A stretch of DNA of 64,000 nt, taken from assembly GCF_030409685.1 (NCBI RefSeq), contig NZ_JAUFQJ010000008.1:1-64000 (forward strand), given 5' to 3'. A program made the position numbers and the translations under genes. This DNA is from Ferruginibacter paludis. GTDB taxonomy: Bacteria; Bacteroidota; Bacteroidia; Chitinophagales; Chitinophagaceae. Each line of letters opens with the position of its first letter. Position 1 is the first letter of the stretch. The notes beneath the pieces are model-generated. The model saw nothing but the letters and a program-made list of their open reading frames with translations, searched no databases and was not told the origin of the DNA. This document shows positions 1 through 7,597 of this stretch, piece by piece.

Positions 1-38
1 TGGCAGCATGAATAACAAAATATTCAATCGCTCTCTCA

Positions 39-152
39 GGTGGGTCAACATGCAAGAATAAGCACCAACCACAGACCTATTTATGGGTGGGTCAACATGC
101 AAGAATGGTGGGTCAACATGAACAGGAATGGTGGGTCAACATGGTCAGGAAT
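39..152. repeat. Four direct repeats, IS21-like element end
   Basis: The motif GGTGGGTCAACATG followed by an AAGAAT or CAGGAAT tail occurs at 39-60, 86-106, 107-129 and 130-152. The last three copies abut one another head to tail. Multiple short direct repeats at the ends are a feature of IS21-family elements, and TGGGTCAACATG-type ends fit my memory of Bacteroidota IS21 copies. No istA or istB gene lies to the right, so any transposase would be left of the window. The assignment to IS21 is inference; the repeats themselves are plain in the sequence. Confidence 0.6.
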
Positions 153-519
153 CTATACGAAGATGAACAGACCACTGTTTTTTGTGAATGTCTATACCAA
201 TAAATAACTTTGGTATGGCGGTAGTTTGAGTATTCATTTTTTGAATTATTTAGCACCCTCAAATTACCGCTTTTACATAGATGCTTTGCCGCAAGTGTGG
301 CTGGACGGAAGAGCAATCGACAGTTTTGTGTCTCGTCCTGAAATAGGTTGACTACAAATCAACTTAAAAATGGATATCAAAGAATAAGTGATTTTCGTGT
401 ATTTAACTGAAGGGACGGGTTAAAGCAGTGAGCTGGCAATTATTTGTAAAAGCCGACACTGATCAACTTGAAAAAAATACCAAAATGTAGTATTTTTATT
501 CTAGCCAACCTTTGATGAT
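153..519. other. Gene-free stretch with possible IS remnant
   Basis: No convincing gene is present. A short minus-strand reading frame at 113-316 runs through the direct repeats and has no recognisable features. Around 333-395 the sequence TCGTCCTGAAATAGGTTGAC followed by AATCAACTT and ATGGATATCAAAGAATAA looks like the outer end and first codons of a transposon broken by an early stop. That reading is from memory of similar Bacteroidota IS ends and is weak. The rest, up to the start of the next gene, shows nothing I can name. Confidence 0.35.
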
Positions 520-972
520 ATGCAGTCATTTACAACCGAACAAATAAAAGAAATTTCGCAGCAGCTTGACTGCGGCTTCCGGGCATTTTATCACAAACTA
601 ACTGGCGAACTAATTTTTGTACCTGATACAGATAGGCATTTTGATATGGACACAAGTGCCTGGAAAGAGGAACTAAAAAGACTCAAAAAAAACTTTTTGA
701 ACTACCAGGAAATTTATGCTATGGAAGCCAGCGATTCCTTTAAAGTAATGGCTGAATTTTCAGAACAAATTACGGACGAAAGACTCCGGGCAAAGCTTAT
801 AGATGCCCTGGAAAGAAAAGGCCCGTTCACACATTTTAAATTTGTCATCGATAATGCAGGCGACTACCGGCAGCATTGGTTTGCCTTCAAAGGCAACAGC
901 TATTATGAATGGGTTGTAGACCAGTTAAAAATGCACAACCAGCTTAATGATCAGGAAAATGTCAGCCAATGA
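520..972 (+). CDS. UPF0158 family protein
   Basis: This 150-residue soluble protein matches UPF0158 (Pfam PF03682) by overall pattern. It has an N-terminal helix followed by a region that reads like a short strand pair (CGFRAFYHKLTGELIFVPD), an acidic middle, and the family-typical end with HFKFVIDN and a WFAFKGNSYYEWV block. The molecular function of UPF0158 is not known. The gene points right, opposite to the mobilization genes, and has its own 40-nt leader, so it is probably passenger cargo of the mobile segment or chromosomal DNA flanking it. ATG at 520 is the first in-frame start giving the family's usual length. Confidence 0.75.
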   Translation: MQSFTTEQIKEISQQLDCGFRAFYHKLTGELIFVPDTDRHFDMDTSAWKEELKRLKKNFLNYQEIYAMEASDSFKVMAEFSEQITDERLRAKLIDALERKGPFTHFKFVIDNAGDYRQHWFAFKGNSYYEWVVDQLKMHNQLNDQENVSQ

Positions 973-1052
973 CAGGCATGTGCTGGAACAATTTGCGATA
1001 TTAAAATTGGGATCCATTCAATCTATCCACCTCCTATTAACGGCAATCTTAA

Positions 1053-1658
1053 TCATTTTTCTTTAGACAACCTTTCAAGCGCCTTCGCTTCCTCTTTCAA
1101 CCTGTTTGCTTTTTGCAACCGGTCATAATTGACCCGGTATTGACGCTCCGTTTCAATCACTTCTTTGCGTAAACCAGCATTAACTTCATACAAACTATCT
1201 ATGTGATACAGGTAGCGCTGCAAGGCAAGCTGGGCGGTGTCCAGCCGCAGCTTGCGGTACTTGGTATCATTGGCAGTATATTGTCCCAGGTTGGTACAGG
1301 TGTTGTACCAGCCGGAACATACGAGGGCAAACGCAATAAATAATCCGGCAGTGATCCAGGTTAACTTAGGCACATAATGATGATGCTGTATTTTGTGTAC
1401 GGCGAGCTGCTGCAACCCGCTGATATTTCTGTCCAGGAGGCTGGATAATTCTTGTAACACTGCTGCCGGAAGCTGACCTGCTTTGCTGTCTTTTTTCAAG
1501 TCCTGTACCATGGCCATTAGTTCCTTTACCATTGCCTGGCTGTCGGTTGCCTGTTTAAAACCATCGGACAAGGCTTCTATTTTTTTATCCTGTCCCTCTA
1601 ATTTTTTCGTTGTCAGTTCCATAAACACTGTTTGGGTATTTTGATTATTGTCGTTCAT
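1053..1658 (-). CDS. Mobilization-associated coiled-coil membrane protein
   Basis: I do not recognise a named family for this 201-residue protein. Residues 1-90 are charged and helical, likely coiled coil. They are followed by a single hydrophobic segment at about 99-120 (LTWITAGLFIAFALVCSGW) and a second charged coiled coil to the C-terminus ending in KEK. It starts 33 nt after the relaxase gene stops and in the same direction, so it is probably cotranscribed. Small membrane-anchored coiled-coil proteins often follow relaxase genes in Bacteroidota mobilizable elements. A role in coupling the relaxosome to the membrane or a conjugation pore is inference only. Confidence 0.6.
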   Translation of the reverse strand: MNDNNQNTQTVFMELTTKKLEGQDKKIEALSDGFKQATDSQAMVKELMAMVQDLKKDSKAGQLPAAVLQELSSLLDRNISGLQQLAVHKIQHHHYVPKLTWITAGLFIAFALVCSGWYNTCTNLGQYTANDTKYRKLRLDTAQLALQRYLYHIDSLYEVNAGLRKEVIETERQYRVNYDRLQKANRLKEEAKALERLSKEK

Positions 1659-1691
1659 GATTGTTCATTTTTTTTTGTTCAAAAATCATTT

Positions 1692-2693
1692 TTAATGGCT
1701 GATGCGCATGCCTCTTTTTCGCTTCCGGCTTTCTTCCGTTTCCTTTAATAATTCTGCAGGAACATAATCATAGGTCAGGTCCGGTTTTATCACGGCATCT
1801 ATTAATTTAGCTGGCTTATTGTTCTGTTTCCTGGTAGGCTCCTTTGCAATTTTAGACGTTGGCTTCAGTTCATTTTTTTGTTCCTGGCCGATGCTTTTTT
1901 CCCGCTTTTTTTCTTGTGTTTGTAAAAGTAGTTGCGCCTGTTTTTGCTGCTGTTGTAAGGTTTCCGTTACCTTCAGTTGGATGGTATTCACCAGACCCGT
2001 GTAGGAAAACTTGCGGTCGACCTGGCTGCCTTTAAAACAGTAGTTGCCCGTTTTAAAACTGATGCCCTGCTTTTCCTGCGTTTGTCCCTTGTATTTGTAT
2101 TGCACTTCTATTCCCCGCTGCAGGAGTTTTTTCTCGAGCTCTGCCATACTCCTGCACTGTGGTAAGATTTCCGTGATGTGCTGATAAACCCGGTATTTAT
2201 CCAGCTCCGGTTGCCTGAGTTCATCCAGGTGAGTCAGTGACAACTTTTTTTCCAGGGCTGGTATGAGTTTATATTCCTGGGTTAGCCGCTGCGCAATTTT
2301 TTTTCCTTTTAATCCAATCCAGCTGTCTTTGATTGCCTGTCCATTGTTGTTGACGAGGTTCGCCACGATGTGCAGGTGCAGGTGGGCTTTGTCCGCATGT
2401 TTGCAAACGGCGTACTGCGTGTTTTCAATTTTCAGGTCCTGCAAATATTTTTTTACAATCGCTTCCATCATTTCATCGGAGGGTTTTTCTCCGGGATAAA
2501 AACTTAAGACTCCGTGGAAACAGGCCTGCTGTTTTTCCGGCCGCAGCTGCTGCTGCATTTCAAAATCCTTTGCCATCAGTTTATAATCATAACTCCGTAC
2601 CCCTTCACTCAGGATGATGGTTGCCCCGGGCTTCTGGGTAATATAGCGGCAGGTATTTTTGAAAGAACCCGTGGAAATACATTTACTGATCAT
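1692..2693 (-). CDS. Relaxase/mobilization nuclease (MobB-like)
   Basis: The 333-residue product has the relaxase/mobilization nuclease fold (Pfam PF03432). The metal-binding histidine motif HADKAHLHLHIVANLV is at about residues 98-113, and an N-terminal Tyr in RYITQKPG is the candidate nicking residue. The C-terminal third is basic and glutamine-rich (QQQQKQAQLLLQ), typical of the DNA-binding tail of Bacteroidota mobilization relaxases. Family knowledge: such enzymes nick oriT and stay covalently bound to the transferred strand. The start overlaps the upstream MobC-like gene by 11 nt, indicating translational coupling. A likely oriT lies just upstream of that gene. No type IV secretion genes are visible, so transfer would need a helper element. 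Confidence 0.85.
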   Translation of the reverse strand: MISKCISTGSFKNTCRYITQKPGATIILSEGVRSYDYKLMAKDFEMQQQLRPEKQQACFHGVLSFYPGEKPSDEMMEAIVKKYLQDLKIENTQYAVCKHADKAHLHLHIVANLVNNNGQAIKDSWIGLKGKKIAQRLTQEYKLIPALEKKLSLTHLDELRQPELDKYRVYQHITEILPQCRSMAELEKKLLQRGIEVQYKYKGQTQEKQGISFKTGNYCFKGSQVDRKFSYTGLVNTIQLKVTETLQQQQKQAQLLLQTQEKKREKSIGQEQKNELKPTSKIAKEPTRKQNNKPAKLIDAVIKPDLTYDYVPAELLKETEESRKRKRGMRISH

Positions 2694-3051
2694 GGTGCAA
2701 TTTTTTGATTACCTCGTCCATTGCCTGGCGGTACTGGTTAAAATATTGCATGGATTCATAGAGCCCTTCGCGGTGGGCAATTCTGGCTACCTGGTTAAAG
2801 TTGACCGCCATGCCGGCAAGCTGGCGGATCAAAGCGGTTTCTTCGGCGCTGATGCGGGGAATAATTTTGGATTCAATTGCCGCCTGGCGGATATAAAAAG
2901 AAATGGTCTGGCCAGCCTGGCTGGCTTTTTCCCGCACAATAAAGTATTCGTGCCGGCTGAAGCGAACGGCTGCCCTTACTTCTTTTTTGACGGTTTTGCC
3001 CGGTCTTCCCGCCTTCTTTTTTTTCACAATCAACGTTTTCATGCTCCTCAT
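2683..3051 (-). CDS. MobC-like relaxosome accessory protein
   Basis: This 122-residue basic protein has a ribbon-helix-helix-like N-terminus (KKEVRAAVRFSRHEYFIVREKASQAGQTISFYIRQAAI) followed by LIRQLAGMAVNFNQVARIAHREG. That is the pattern of plasmid mobilization relaxosome proteins (MobC / Bacteroidota MobA type). Family role: it binds oriT and helps the relaxase open the strands. The gene overlaps the relaxase start by 11 nt and lies immediately downstream of the large palindrome at 3100-3149. Two ATGs occur early (MRSMKT); the first, at 3051, is used here. Confidence 0.78.
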   Translation of the reverse strand: MRSMKTLIVKKKKAGRPGKTVKKEVRAAVRFSRHEYFIVREKASQAGQTISFYIRQAAIESKIIPRISAEETALIRQLAGMAVNFNQVARIAHREGLYESMQYFNQYRQAMDEVIKKLHHDQ

Positions 3052-3099
3052 TTTTCAGGTGTCCTCCTGCATTTTCTTTTGCGACCAGCGGGAGAAAAA

Positions 3100-3149
3100 G
3101 CGAGCGTTGTGACCGAACAAAATTTTTGTTCGACAACAACACCGCTCGC
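3100..3149. other. Candidate origin of transfer (nested palindrome)
   Basis: An inner perfect inverted repeat, CGAACAAAA-T-TTTTGTTCG, lies at 3114-3132. It is framed by a second pair of arms, GCGAGCG at 3100-3106 and CGCTCGC at 3143-3149, and also by TTGT and ACAA arms. The structure sits 49 nt upstream of the mobC-like gene in the 205-nt gap before it. That is the usual place for oriT in mobilizable elements. No nic site can be assigned from sequence alone. A terminator or operator would be the alternatives, but there is no T-run and the arms are unusually nested. Confidence 0.55.
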
Positions 3150-3256
3150 CATAATAAAGGATCAAAAAAATAGCGCTTTCCGCGGTTTTCAAGTCATCGA
3201 AAAGCCTTTTTGGTTACTCCTTTTACTCCTAAATCACTCGTGTAGCAGTATATTTG

Positions 3257-3559
3257 TTAGCTTTCCTGCTTAAAAATCTTTGGACTTTCCAACCCGTGTT
3301 TACGGATATTGTCTTTGAGTTCCATCCACAGCCGGATATTGTAATCGGCCAGTTCCAGGATTTCGGGTTCAGTTAAACGGTAAGGATTGCAAACAGCACG
3401 CGTTGCTTTTTCTTCCGTGTTGTTTAAGGATGCCGATAAAATATTCGGGGCATAAGCTTCTGCCAGTTCGAGCGCTTTACTGATGGCGATGCTGTCGCCA
3501 AATAATTTGATTTGTTTCCCTGTGCTCAGTGACAGGGTTTTTCTTTTAAAGTCTGCCAT
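3257..3559 (-). CDS. Hypothetical protein of the mobilizable element
   Basis: This 100-residue protein belongs to no family that I recognise. The N-terminus is basic (MADFKRKTLSLSTGKQIKLFGDSIAISKALELAEAYAP), and the C-terminal half reads as amphipathic helices (EPEILELADYNIRLWMELKDNI). There are no membrane segments or signal peptide. It lies between the primase-like gene (34 nt away) and the oriT/mob region and runs in the same direction, so it is likely part of the replication or mobilization operon. Codon use is like that of its neighbours. Confidence 0.6.
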   Translation of the reverse strand: MADFKRKTLSLSTGKQIKLFGDSIAISKALELAEAYAPNILSASLNNTEEKATRAVCNPYRLTEPEILELADYNIRLWMELKDNIRKHGLESPKIFKQES

Positions 3560-3593
3560 AACAATTGTTTTAAAATGTTTATTAAAAAAGGGG

Positions 3594-4538
3594 TTACATT
3601 TTTCTGCCCTGCTGTTGTCTTTTCTCCGGTAGTTCTTTTTTAAGATCCTTTACCTGCAGGGTTCTAAGCTGTTTATTTTTTTCTGTCAGCAGTTGGTTGA
3701 GGTCTTTATATCCCTGGTAGATTTTGCGGCCGTCGGATATAGAAGGATTCAAAGCCAGCATCTTTACAGTGGCTTTATCGCCGGCCGCATCATTATCCAG
3801 CAGCAGATTTGTAGCGGGATAATTTTGAACAAGGAGGCTGTTTTTATCCATTAAAGCCAGGCTATTGAGCACAAGAAAATCTGTAGCTAATTGCTGCTTC
3901 CCAAAGAAGGTTTGCCAGGATAAAAAACTAAAGAAACCTTCCAAAACGGTTAAAGAAAGAGCGCCAGGTGTTTGTATCAGTGTTGCATCTTTGGGGGAAC
4001 TGCTGCCTTTAAAAAAGGCATTGCGCAACTCATAGCCGCCTGCATTGTTCCTGAAGCCAATTGCGTAATAATTTTTGTCATTCAGTTCGTAATGAACTTC
4101 CCTGCAATATTGCAAGGCAATTTCACGCGGGATGCCGCGGTGTGTCAGGTAGTAAAGCAAGGCAGGATGTTCAATTGCTTTGTCGAGTGTGATCTGTATT
4201 TTATTGCTTTGCTCTTCGGTCTTAATATCCTTCTTATTGTCAGGTTGCTGATGAAATAAAAAAATACCGGAGCTCACTTTTTCTATAAAATCCTGTACAC
4301 TGCAGTTGTGATACAGAATGCCAAAATCCACCAGGTTACCACCCTTACCCATGCCGTGATCATACCAGGCATTCAGCTCCCGGTTGATTTTAAAAGAGGC
4401 TACCGATTCTGTTCTGAGCGGTGACAGATACCAGTAATCATTGCCCTTAATTGTCTGTGGCTGATATCCAAGCTTTTCCAGGTAGGCCACCATATCCAGC
4501 TGCTTTATTTCGTTTATTGAAAGATGATTTGTTTTCAT
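3594..4538 (-). CDS. Toprim-domain primase-like protein with degenerate zinc finger
   Basis: The 314-residue product has the layout of mobile-element primases. An N-terminal CHC2-like segment (residues 10-75; DYWYLSPLRTE ... AWYDHGMGKGGNLVDF) is followed by a toprim domain with LTVLEGFFSFLSW (Glu) at about 205 and NLLLDNDAAGDKA (Asp-x-Asp-like) at about 245. The cysteines and histidine that bind zinc in DnaG-type CHC2 fingers are not present at their expected places, although the flanking aromatic and glycine pattern survives. It probably primes replication or complementary-strand synthesis after transfer. It lies on the far side of the iteron-like array from the VirE-type ATPase. Confidence 0.78.
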   Translation of the reverse strand: MKTNHLSINEIKQLDMVAYLEKLGYQPQTIKGNDYWYLSPLRTESVASFKINRELNAWYDHGMGKGGNLVDFGILYHNCSVQDFIEKVSSGIFLFHQQPDNKKDIKTEEQSNKIQITLDKAIEHPALLYYLTHRGIPREIALQYCREVHYELNDKNYYAIGFRNNAGGYELRNAFFKGSSSPKDATLIQTPGALSLTVLEGFFSFLSWQTFFGKQQLATDFLVLNSLALMDKNSLLVQNYPATNLLLDNDAAGDKATVKMLALNPSISDGRKIYQGYKDLNQLLTEKNKQLRTLQVKDLKKELPEKRQQQGRKM

Positions 4539-4581
4539 TGCTGCTCTCTTTTTTCATGTTTTATTGCTGATGAAATAAAAA

Positions 4582-4756
4582 ACTTACAAAATCAAAAAAG
4601 TAACTTACTTGTCTTACTTGCTTACTTATTTTTTAGGGTTGATGCCGTTGCCTATAAGTAACATAAGTAAGTTCAAGTAACTTAAAGTAATATGCATCTT
4701 ACTTATAATAAGGCCTGCTGGCAGCGGCTTTCAACTATCCAAGTAAGATAAGTAAG
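4582..4756. repeat. Iteron-like heptamer array, candidate replication origin
   Basis: The heptamer CTTACTT or its complement AAGTAAG, exact or with one change, occurs about ten times in 175 nt. Forward copies are at 4604, 4613, 4621 and 4698. Reverse copies are at 4656, 4665, 4675, 4685, 4741 and 4750. Spacing between neighbours is mostly 8-10 nt, close to one helical turn. The array fills the gap between the VirE-type ATPase and the primase-like gene. Short directly repeated binding sites in such a gap are typical of plasmid replication origins or of autoregulated rep operons. Which of these applies is inference. Confidence 0.55.
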
Positions 4757-4764
4757 CAGTTTTA

Positions 4765-5922
4765 TCACTTTTCTTCCCGGAATTTCAAAAAATAGGCCTT
4801 GATAGGATATTCTTTTCCTTTACTGTACCGGTTATCCCGCGAAAAGCCTGTCATCCGTAAAGCCTTGCCCAATTGGTTGGCAGAGATCTTCGCCAGTCCA
4901 TCCGTTTCTTTGCGCAGGGCGATCTCAATCTCTCCTGTTGTTAAAAAAAGATCATGCTTTTCCCTGGTGCCGGGCTCATAATATTTTAGCAGCAGTTCCA
5001 TCTCCGGACTCACCAGGGTGAACTGCTTGTTCTCCTCCTCGTTTTCCCTGACTTCTTCGGCCGTAATGTCCCCGCTGTAGCCGCTTTTGTACAGGGAATA
5101 GGCCTGCGCCCAGACTTCATCGATGTTCACCTGGCTGGAATAATTCCAGTCGATGCCGGAGATTTCAAAAGGTATCCAACGCACGTTGCCTGTGGGGTCA
5201 CTTAAAAACTCCGTCATATTGGTGGAACCAATAAAGCTGACACGGCGGGGCAGTTTCTTGGCCTTGCGCTCAAATGGATGCCTTTCCTTGACAAAGGATT
5301 TACTCATGATACTTTTCAGGGCATTGATCTCTACACGGGTAAAAGTGGCCAGTTCATCCAGGTTGATGATAAAGTTTTCTACCAGGGCAATCAGGCTGTC
5401 CTTGTCAAAGGAGATATTTTCTGTCATGTAATTCTTCAGCGCTTCCGGGCATAAAAAACGGATGAAAGTGGTTTTGCCTGAGTTCTGCATTTCATGCACC
5501 AGGATGAGGGCGTGCTTGTTGCAATAGGAGTCTTCCAGTGCACAGCGGATGGTTCTCACCAGCCATTTTTTGAAATGCTTTTCAAAACGGGCCGGATGTT
5601 TCACCTGCACAAAACTGCAGAGCTGCCGGATATAATCCGGATCATTTTTCCAGACTGGCAAACTTTCAAAATAATTGACAAAGGGATTGAAGCGGTTGAC
5701 ATAATCACTCTTCAGCAAATAGATCAGTTCATTGAGGTTAATGGTAAAACCTTCCAGCTTTAGCTGCCGGTAAATATTAAATTCATTGAGCTCTTCCCAC
5801 ACTGTTTCGTATTGCTTTTTAAATTCAATGGAACCGGTAATCTCATTTAGCTGAAAATGAAAATGTTTGGCCAGGTAGCGTTCCAGCCGGATATGTTCAA
5901 GTTTTTTGTCTCCCCTGCTCAT
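4765..5922 (-). CDS. VirE-family P-loop ATPase (virulence-associated E type)
   Basis: The 385-residue product matches the VirE family (Pfam PF05272), helicase-like ATPases of phages and mobile elements. Visible motifs are a P-loop variant VHEMQNSGKTTF at residues 142-153, a Walker B-like FIINLDEL at about 184-191, and a sensor-like block RRVSFIGSTNMTEFLSDPTGNVRWIPFE at about 227-254. Family knowledge suggests a replicative helicase or loader role together with the neighbouring primase. The start overlaps the upstream HTH gene's end by 4 nt (ATGA-type coupling). The iteron-like array lies immediately downstream. Confidence 0.8.
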   Translation of the reverse strand: MSRGDKKLEHIRLERYLAKHFHFQLNEITGSIEFKKQYETVWEELNEFNIYRQLKLEGFTINLNELIYLLKSDYVNRFNPFVNYFESLPVWKNDPDYIRQLCSFVQVKHPARFEKHFKKWLVRTIRCALEDSYCNKHALILVHEMQNSGKTTFIRFLCPEALKNYMTENISFDKDSLIALVENFIINLDELATFTRVEINALKSIMSKSFVKERHPFERKAKKLPRRVSFIGSTNMTEFLSDPTGNVRWIPFEISGIDWNYSSQVNIDEVWAQAYSLYKSGYSGDITAEEVRENEEENKQFTLVSPEMELLLKYYEPGTREKHDLFLTTGEIEIALRKETDGLAKISANQLGKALRMTGFSRDNRYSKGKEYPIKAYFLKFREEK

Positions 5923-6296
5923 GGCTTGTCTTTTTTAGGCAGCTGAATACTGCTTTTGGCATATCGCTTCCGGTTGGCCAGCATTGGGCTTAATTCTGCT
6001 GGCGTTGTTTCCGCGGCATCCTTAAAGCGGTTCACCCAGTGCAGCAGTTCACTTAATTTGATCAGGTAACTTTTGCCAATTCGGATGGCAGGCAGGTTGC
6101 GGTGGTGGATATAATGCCTCACGGTGCCAACCGGCTTGCGTACAATGGCGGCCGCTTCGGTGAGATCAAGCAGTCGGTCAGGATCAGCGTATGGCGCTGC
6201 TACAGATTGCTGTGACTGTTCACTCAATGTATTCACAGTTGTTTGCAGTTGATCCAGCCTGGAAAGGATGAGGTCGAATGGATTGTTTGTTTGCAT
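5919..6296 (-). CDS. Excisionase-type helix-turn-helix protein
   Basis: In this 125-residue protein the central region (about residues 43-92: LLDLTEAAAIVRKPVGTVRHYIHHRNLPAIRIGKSYLIKLSELLHWV) is a MerR/excisionase-like HTH_17 domain. The N-terminal 35 residues form a short coiled coil (LSRLDQLQTTVNTLSEQ) that may drive dimerisation. Such proteins in Bacteroidota elements act as recombination directionality factors or as activators of the rep/mob genes. Its position at the head of the VirE-primase-mob run, with a 4-nt overlap into the VirE gene, supports a regulatory role. That assignment is inference. Confidence 0.75.
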   Translation of the reverse strand: MQTNNPFDLILSRLDQLQTTVNTLSEQSQQSVAAPYADPDRLLDLTEAAAIVRKPVGTVRHYIHHRNLPAIRIGKSYLIKLSELLHWVNRFKDAAETTPAELSPMLANRKRYAKSSIQLPKKDKP

Positions 6297-6404
6297 CTCA
6301 GTTTGTTTTAATTGTTAGCAACTGGATGCAAATTGGCAGGAAGGGAAAAATATTTCAGGATTTTCAGGGAACGAAATCAGGGAAGCAGGCAATTTCCTTA
6401 ATGG

Positions 6405-7343
6405 CTAGGATAGCTTGTTGATTTTGAGTGCCTTTAGTTTGGCCATATTTTTTTTATAACGCTCTTCATTCCTGAATTCAGAAATAAAGATGTTGAATTT
6501 GCCGATACTGTTGCCGGTGTAGACCGAATAGCTGCGGAAGATGGTTTTCAGGTCAGCCTCTTTTTTAAAATACCCCAGCTGGTAAAAGTGATCAATGACA
6601 GCGGAAATCGTGCTGTTGAGGCCATAGGGATTTTTGCCGTTGGGCAGTTTGGCTATCCGGGAAAAGATGTCAAATTCGAAACGGGCTTCGCTTACTTTTT
6701 GTTTGATCAGTTCCAGTGTAGCGGCTTCACCGCCATTGACCGGATTTAACAGGGCTTCAAAAGTGGGAAACTCCGGCTCCTCAATAATTTCTTTTTTTTC
6801 ATCAGCAGATTTCAATCGCTCTTCCAGTTGCTCAGTCAATGCCTGTAATAGCACCGACCGGTTTTGCTGATCAAGCGTATACATCTGCTGGTGTTTTTTA
6901 TTCTTTTTCAGAAAGTGGTTTTTTACATGGCACCAGCGCAATTCTTCATCCGCCACTTCTTCCCCTTCTGTTGTCTGGTAAGGAACCAAATCGTGTGTTA
7001 GTATTTCATGGCAGCGTTTGAGCTGGGCTATAGTTAAACCATTTATTTTATCGGACAAAATAAGCAGAAAGCTTTTATTAAAAGTCCAGAAAACATATCG
7101 GGCAATGTCTTCAAAATAATGCGGGTTCCAGAAATTATCGCGGGTGATTTCAAAGGTAGTGCTCAGCAAGGTGAGACAGTTGCCAGTGCGGATAACCTGG
7201 GCTGCATACAATTCATAAAAACTGATGCGGAAATAAAATTTCCGTGTATGCTTCCCTTCGACAGAAACTTCACTTATATAAAACTTGTTGGAGATGTATT
7301 TTACGGGGAAGCTAACTTTTGCCACAGTTATTGCTTTTGTCAC
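6405..7343 (-). CDS. Unrecognised 312-aa protein next to tRNA-Arg
   Basis: This soluble, lysine- and aromatic-rich protein has no signal peptide or membrane segment. I see no integrase catalytic residues (R...HxxR...Y pattern) and no P-loop. The C-terminal 80 residues (STISAVIDHFYQLGYFKKEADLKTIF ... FRNEERYKKNMAKLKAL) vaguely resemble the helical C-terminus of RteC-type excision regulators, but the similarity is too weak for a name. It is the gene nearest the tRNA junction. Its upstream region carries a tandem repeat of TTTGATACAT (minus strand, about 7376-7398), a possible operator. Confidence 0.6.
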   Translation of the reverse strand: MTKAITVAKVSFPVKYISNKFYISEVSVEGKHTRKFYFRISFYELYAAQVIRTGNCLTLLSTTFEITRDNFWNPHYFEDIARYVFWTFNKSFLLILSDKINGLTIAQLKRCHEILTHDLVPYQTTEGEEVADEELRWCHVKNHFLKKNKKHQQMYTLDQQNRSVLLQALTEQLEERLKSADEKKEIIEEPEFPTFEALLNPVNGGEAATLELIKQKVSEARFEFDIFSRIAKLPNGKNPYGLNSTISAVIDHFYQLGYFKKEADLKTIFRSYSVYTGNSIGKFNIFISEFRNEERYKKNMAKLKALKINKLS

Positions 7344-7398
7344 AAAGTATTAACAATAATTTAAATACACAAAACATGTATCAAATTATGTATCAAAT

Positions 7399-7434
7399 AA
7401 AAAAAGAGTTATAAATTTTAATTCATAACTCTTT
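7399..7434 (-). terminator. Terminator downstream of tRNA-Arg
   Basis: Read on the minus strand, AAAGAGTTATGAATT pairs with AATTTATAACTCTTT (7403-7417 with 7420-7434) and is followed by a run of T residues. It lies ten nt past the tRNA 3' end. Its closeness to the tRNA means that either the tRNA's own terminator is intact or an inserted element has supplied one. Confidence 0.8.
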
Positions 7435-7443
7435 GATTTTCAG

Positions 7444-7517
7444 TGACCGCGTCAGGATTCAAACCTGAAACCTTCTGATCCGTAGTCAGATGCTCTATTC
7501 AATTGAGCTACGCAGCC
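7444..7517 (-). tRNA. tRNA-Arg (anticodon ACG)
   Basis: The minus strand folds as a complete cloverleaf of 74 nt. The 7-bp acceptor GGCTGCG pairs with CGCGGTC (two G-U pairs). The D arm is GCTC...GAGC. The anticodon stem TCTGA/TCAGA encloses loop CTACGGA with anticodon ACG, and the T arm contains GGTTTGAATCC. Discriminator A is present and CCA is not encoded, as is common in Bacteroidota. The mobile segment lies on its 3' side. The following gene, rlmH, is divergent. Confidence 0.95.
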
Positions 7518-7597
7518 GTTTCTTGTTTCGGACGGCAAAAATAGAGATTTATTTTATTCATCCCAACTCTTTATGCATTTTTGCGCTAAATAATAAA

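Larger units (their letters stand above)
1053..7443 (-). mobile_element. Integrative mobilizable element or remnant next to tRNA-Arg
   Basis: Eight consecutive minus-strand genes encode mobilization (relaxase, MobC-like), replication (toprim primase-like, VirE-like ATPase), an excisionase-like HTH protein and unknowns. They end about 100 nt from the 3' end of tRNA-Arg(ACG). tRNA 3' ends are classic integration targets for tyrosine recombinases. The segment contains a candidate oriT (3100-3149) and an iteron-like array (4582-4756). No integrase and no second copy of the tRNA 3' end were found in the visible part, so the left boundary is not set. It may lie beyond position 1, or the element may have lost its integrase. 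Confidence 0.65.

Noticed and set aside
113..316. Minus-strand reading frame of 67 codons
   Set aside because: It runs through the direct repeats, has low-complexity composition and no recognisable features.
6405..7343. Integrase identity for the 312-aa gene at the tRNA junction
   Set aside because: Position suggests it, but no tyrosine- or serine-recombinase catalytic motif can be seen.
7490..7597. N-terminal extension of rlmH
   Set aside because: The upstream in-frame codons overlap the tRNA gene, and the family start is the ATG at 7598.
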